The translations under genes were made by a program, and so were the position numbers. A stretch of 64,000 bases of DNA from Hymenoscyphus infarciens (Eukaryota > Ascomycota > Leotiomycetes > Helotiales > Helotiaceae). The notes beneath the pieces were generated by a model. It was not told the DNA's origin, made no database searches, and saw only the letters and a program-made list of their open reading frames with translations. Shown here piece by piece: positions 59,592 to 64,000 of this stretch. How positions within the stretch are numbered: position 1 is the first letter of the stretch; each line of letters opens with the position of its first letter. The stretch is taken from positions 248,001 through 312,000 of the forward strand of contig LLCB01000008.1 of NCBI GenBank assembly GCA_001414345.1, read 5' to 3'.

Positions 59592-59790
59592 TGTACCTTT
59601 GGGAAAAGTGGGGTACTGACAGTATTATAAACGCCACAGCTGAGTCAAACCTATCTTAAAAAAACTTGATTTCAAGGCTTTGGTGATTCATAAATAGCTA
59701 TGTACAATCTATCTTGTAAACTTTTACTGCTTTGTTGTTGTGATACGGGGATTGAAAAATTGAAATAATACCACTTTTCCCAAAGGTACA
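59592..59790. mobile_element. Mariner-like MITE, about 199 bp
   Basis: Perfect 20-bp terminal inverted repeats TGTACCTTTGGGAAAAGTGG (59592-59611) and the inverse at 59771-59790. A TA lies at the matching place in both ends, fitting a TA target duplication. No ORF. Confidence 0.75.
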
Positions 59791-60718
59791 CCTCGACTCC
59801 TCGACTCCGGAAGAGTTACCGTAGTTGTGGGTTCCCGGATGCAAGGAAATGAAGTTCGTATAGATGGTATATAAGAATTTCAATTTGTACAGCGGGTAAG
59901 GTAATGTCGGCGCGAGACGGTTGCAAGTATAGTAACTCTCGGGAGATATAGAAAGTCAGGAAGAAGAAGCGACTCCTTCCAGAGGCTCAAGATTCTCCTC
60001 TTCTTCAGTTAGTTTTGCAGTACAAGTCGGTTTTGTAGAAACCGGTTTATCACCATCATTCTTCTCTTTCTTTACAAGGCTGGATTTCCAGACCGACTTC
60101 TGGCGCTGACGTAACTAAACATTGAAGTTGTTGGAAGAAGTAGGCTTTGGGGAACCAAGCATCACCGAAATTCTGGGAAGAATAGGCCGAGTTTGGTTGT
60201 CTTGTGTATATCAAAGCTGATTTGATCTGCAAGGATTTTGCTCTAGGGTCTTAATATTAATCGTGAAGGTCGTGAGATCGGGTTCTTTTCTTTCTTCTTT
60301 TTCTTCTTCCTCTTCATTTTATCTTCTCTCTTTTAATATTTCCTGTAAATCCTCGTTCGTTTTATAGGCCAAGTGCCCTATTCGGGGCTTGGAGAAGTAT
60401 TAATCGTGGCCTTTGAAGCAAGGGGCTATGATAACAGATGCGATGCGAGTTGTCTCGAAGAGCTTAGTTGAGAGATCAAGACTAGCCGGGTTAGTACTTT
60501 GTAAAAGTGATCGTAAACTTCATCGCACTTTTCGCATTGTCCTCAAGGTTTAAGTAAAGTTTATTTTTAAAAATTAATATCGTCTGAAGAAGGTTTTGTA
60601 AAATTGTTCTGAACAGGGAGATCAGACGGACCACAATCGCGGGGAAGAAGTCTTGGCCCCCGGCGGTCGTGTGAACCGTCTACGAATCCTCCCCTCCATC
60701 TTCGTACAGTCTTTCAGG
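59791..60718. other. Intergenic, hus1 upstream region
   Basis: No supported gene. It includes TTCTTCTTTTTC-type pyrimidine runs near 60285-60330. Confidence 0.4.
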
Positions 60719-61969
60719 ATGCGATTCAAGACTTCTGTCCGCAATATCCAAACCTTCTCGAGTAAGAAGTATAACGCGTCGTTCATCATCCAATTTCTAA
60801 TTCTTTCGCGCAGAACTCACCGCGTCTCTCTCTTCTCTGGGCAAAGTAGCCTGGGTGCGGTTGGACGACCATAATGTGCGATTCACCATCATCCCCGAGA
60901 CAGGGACCCAAGTTTGGGCGTGAGTTCTGCTATTCCCTCTCTTTCTTCTCGCACTAATTTCCTCTCAAGTTCCCTCTCTATAGACTCAATCTTCGAAGAC
61001 TACCACATCCAATCCAACGCCGCCGACAACACCATCAACCTCGAGCTCCCCCTCCACCCCCTCCATCGCGCCCTAAAATCCGCAATCAACGCGTCATCCG
61101 CCTCAATCCGTCTCACGAAACGCGACGGCATCCCCGTTCTCTCCCTTACCATCATCACAAATACAATCAGCAGCGGGAACACCGCAAACGGCTTCCTCAA
61201 CGGTCAACAACAGTCTCAAGACCCCTTCGGAGACAATGCTTTCCGCGAGGAACCCCTTGATGCGGGTAGAGACAGAGAAGCGGTCGTCACGCAGGATATA
61301 CCAGTTCGAGTCCTCACCGCTGTCAGCGTAGAAGGCATCCACGAGCCCCGAGTCCGAGAAGCAGATGCGAATATCATCCTCCCCTCCCTACTCCAACTGA
61401 AAGCCATATCCGATCGTTTCACCAGGCTCTCCTTAGCTACAAACTCGGGTGTTGTGAAAAGTGGAGGTGTCAATACCGCAGCGCCAAAGTTGGAACTTTC
61501 TGCGAATATGCATGGGAGTCTCAAACTCAGTATTTCCACCGATACCCTGAGTATTTCCAGCGTCTGGACGGGCCTGACGAATCCGGAGATTGACCCTGAG
61601 CAGATGGATGGAGATGTGGATGGGCATCCTAGTGTTGCTTTGAGGGAGGCGGGGCCGGATGCTTGGAGTACGGTGAGGATTGATGGCAGGGATTGGGGAC
61701 GGGTTTTGAGTGTTGGGAGACTTGGGGGTCGTGTTATTGCTTGTGAGATTTCTTCCCTTTCTTCTTCTTGGTCTTTTTGGGGTTTGAATTTACTGACTGG
61801 ATGAAGGTTTTGCAAATGAGAATGCGTTGATTTTATACGTTTACCTGTCGAATTTCGAGGATGGAGCTGACGATTCTGTTTTGACTGTAAGCTTTTTCTT
61901 CCTTGTATTGATTTGGTTCTGGGTTTTAATTTTCCGTGATAGTATTACATCTCCTCATTTACCGCATAA
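60719..61969 (+). CDS. hus1: Hus1-like DNA damage checkpoint clamp subunit (9-1-1 complex)
   Basis: Exons 60719-60761, 60814-60919, 60970-61742, 61807-61886 and 61943-61969 give 342 aa. The last exon encodes only YYISSFTA and stop, matching the short hydrophobic Hus1 C-terminus. Hus1 forms the PCNA-like ring with Rad9 and Rad1, loaded at damaged DNA in the nucleus. Family features: MRFKTSV start, LGKVAWVRLDDHNVRFTI, SIFEDYHIQS, INLELPLHPLHRALKSA, VTQDIPVRVL and ILYVYLSNFED. A longer in-frame start at 60653 was rejected because homologues begin with M(K/R)F. There is an insertion of Ser/Asn/Gln-rich sequence around residues 120-145, common in fungal members. Confidence 0.9.
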
Positions 61970-62781
61970 AACGAGCAAGCAGACATGATTGATTTTCAGC
62001 GATGGCGTTCAGGGAAGGATATACCATGCTTTTGGCTCGCAAACCTTCGGTCTTCGGAGCTGGGAGCTTTGAACTTGCCAGGTAATAAGATGATGTATGA
62101 GATATGAGATATGCATGTGAAGTAAAGTAGAGTTCATCCATCATTTAAGTAGTAAAGATGTAGCTATTGTTTTCCCTCCCATGATCCATCCTTGCATGTT
62201 GTGTGCTACAGTTGGCAGTCCTGATATTTGATGTATCATGAATTAATACTCACTGCAGCAAGTACCTTGATCTATCAATGTTCGGCGGTCCTTCCTGTAT
62301 CTCTGACCGTGGGCATAACACTTTCAACTGCATTCCAATCACAATTACCAAGCAAAGACAGGAGATTATAGTCAATGATTCCATTTCCTCCCTACACACC
62401 TACCACTGCCTCACCCCCACCCAACAGACCCAGTGCTTTGGCGTGGTCACTTGGCCGTGGTACACTATTGAGTTCTGGCTTAGGGGGGGGGTAGTTTTTG
62501 TTCCCATCACACCCCCTTCCCTCTCCATCCAAAAAAAAGAGGTTCATTTAGCAGCACGGTCTAGATAATATTTTTGATCCGTGGCGAGGATTCTCGGTCG
62601 AAAATTCTTGAGTTTCCGTCTGGTAGAGTCCCAACAAAATTTGATACTAGTAAAAAATTTCATTTTAGATCGCCAGCTTTGCTGAGCAATTTCCTTTACA
62701 CACAACAGAGAACCCCCAAAACATGAAAAACGGCTTTTCATCCTCCAGTCTCTGCTTAGAACTTCCAAATCCGCTGTCCTT
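61970..62781. other. Intergenic
   Basis: No supported gene; overlapping ORFs at 62278-62792 have no domains. Confidence 0.4.
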
Positions 62782-63470
62782 TCATCTGCCATTCCTAAGA
62801 CAATGCCTCGAGGACAATACCTCGAAAATTGCCGACCTTGACGGAAAGTTTTCTTCTGCGAGAGAGAAGCTCTTGATCAAACGTGGGACAACCTGCATAC
62901 CATCGTACTCCCTCCCAACTGGCAAAGAATGGAAACGTGAGCTTTGAGCGGTTTTCTTATTTTCGTGTCCCTCGAATACCTCTAACATGCCATTGTCCAG
63001 ATCAATCACGTAACTCCAAGGGCACAAACGTGCGGCCATACAACAAGACAAATCCTCCAAGGTGACTAAGAGGGGATTATCAGAGTTGGAGCTGGCAATT
63101 GGTTCCAAATCTCCCATGAGTTCCGGAAGCATGCCAGTCCATTCGTCCATTCTTTTCATTTCATTTCGTCTTCGACTCCCTGTTTTTCGTCTTTTGTCAC
63201 ATATCGTATGTGCTCCAAGCCTGTTTGGAGGCGTTCAACATTCCCGGGAGCGGACAGGAATTCCCAAATCATGTAACGGTCGTCGCGAAAAGATTACAAG
63301 GGTCAGTCTAGAGTACTCTCGAGCAATTATAGTAGAAAGAGAATTGACGTACGGATTATGGCGATACGGTGCAGATTTGGCGATAACGAATTTGCCTTAA
63401 ATGACAATGTAAAGCATGTTCTTGCTATTGTAAATCACATCAAGGAGCCCGCCCGACATGATGATGAGAT
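62782..63470 (-). pseudogene. Frameshifted fungal protein gene, function unknown
   Basis: On minus, about 63400-63350 reads GKFVIAKSAPYRHNP; then about 63295-63165 reads SFRDDRYMIWEFLSAPGN and LEHIRYVTKDEKQ; then 63159-62782 reads KRMDEWTGMLPELMGDLEP, YVIDLDNGMLEVFEG and VPRLIKSFSL. The last two pieces are in different frames, joined at a tandem TTCAT duplication (about 63154-63165); dropping one 5-bp copy would put them in one frame. The intron between the first two pieces lacks an acceptor AG at the position the frame needs. The YVIDLD pattern resembles a common uncharacterised leotiomycete family. It could be a true pseudogene or an assembly slip. Confidence 0.5.
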
Positions 63471-63834
63471 GCGAGACTGCAGTTATTGTGACATTAGACG
63501 GGAGACAGTGATAGTGATGAAAGATATCGCGGAGTGATGTTGCGCAAATGTTCTCGAGAAACTGGGTGCCGATTAAGGGTTTCCGCAGGTTGCGCGGGTG
63601 TCTCTGGGTTTATAGTCCATCCACAATTAGCAATTAGGCAACCATGAGGGGGTTGCATTGGAAAAGGACTTCATTTCAGTTTGCTTGAATTGCTTGAATT
63701 TCTTGAATTGAAGTCGTTTGAGTATCTATTGGATGAGTCGCGTTGGTTGAGTCACGATTTCACATGAGGTGAGATGCGCAGAGCTTCAAACTGAGGGGGG
63801 GCCAACATCCCTACCAGGGGATGTAGGAATTCGT
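63471..63834. other. Intergenic
   Basis: No gene. TTGAATTGCTTGAATTTCTTGAATTG is a short direct repeat near 63685-63710. Confidence 0.4.
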
Positions 63835-64000
63835 GACTGGCGAATAGTTAAACAACTCTCTACTATTCTATCTATTGTTTATCTAAAACTCGATAAAACG
63901 ATTCTATTATTCTAAAAGGCTTAAATAATTAAGATTTTAATATATTTATTATTTTAAAGAAGTTAGAACAATTATAGAAGCGTAAGTACTTCGAGAATAC
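63835..64000. other. Start of a further AT-rich, RIP-like block
   Basis: From about 63.835 kb the composition turns TA-rich, like the other degraded blocks. It is cut by the window end. Confidence 0.5.

Noticed and set aside
60653..60718. Longer N-terminus for Hus1 from an upstream in-frame ATG
   Set aside because: Hus1 proteins start at M(K/R)F; the extra residues are not family-like.
62278..62568. 96-aa ORF downstream of hus1
   Set aside because: No domain, ends in low complexity, and crossed by an opposite ORF.

Overview
This is a filamentous ascomycete genome window, most likely a leotiomycete (Helotiales-like). Genes carry short introns of 47-95 bp with GTAAGT-type donors and CTAAC/CTGAC-type branch points. 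Products are typical of plant-associated or saprotrophic fungi, and long AT-rich blocks look strongly mutated by repeat-induced point mutation (RIP). There are no operons, CRISPR arrays or convincing RNA genes. All gene models below were spliced by hand from reading frame, splice sites and family conservation.

Layout. 0-15 kb is a gene-bearing block: an Agd3-like secreted polysaccharide deacetylase (+), a secreted alpha-amylase with an N-terminal CBM21 starch-binding domain (-), an intradiol ring-cleavage dioxygenase (+), a six-cysteine small secreted protein (+) and an AA9 lytic polysaccharide monooxygenase with CBM1 (+). 15.1-29.1 kb is a RIP-degraded transposon nest. At its core is a tyrosine-recombinase (DIRS/Ngaro-like) retrotransposon, 16.40-29.10 kb, with split direct repeats (A1 - coding - B1 A2 B2). 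Two LTR retrotransposons interrupt it, each still flanked by a perfect 5-bp target duplication. 29.7-34.5 kb is a small gene island holding a LaeA-like methyltransferase (-) and a divergently transcribed O-methyltransferase (+), a possible minimal secondary-metabolism pair. 34.8-42.8 kb is a second RIP block, with a solo A-B terminus of the same retrotransposon split by a TIR element, and a third LTR element inserted in an opposite-facing LTR.

43.7-64 kb returns to ordinary sequence: an MFS sugar transporter (-), a YdcF/DUF218 protein whose 3' end runs into a TIR element, decayed remnants of a membrane protein and a NACHT NTPase (-), a hAT-like non-autonomous element with a perfect 8-bp target duplication, a dispersed GTGCG...GCAACAAAA motif, a 501-aa low-complexity protein (+), a mariner-like MITE, the checkpoint clamp subunit Hus1 (+) and a frameshifted gene (-). 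The window ends as another AT-rich block starts near 63.83 kb.

Functionally the genes divide into secreted polysaccharide-active enzymes (deacetylase, amylase, LPMO) with uptake (sugar transporter), aromatic catabolism (dioxygenase), a possible small-molecule methylation pair, and housekeeping (Hus1). No genuinely new system is proven here. The strongest leads are the nested Ngaro-like/LTR nest with datable insertion order, the chimeric CBM21-GH13 amylase, the bacterial-looking YdcF gene altered by a transposon end, and the methyltransferase pair isolated between RIP blocks.
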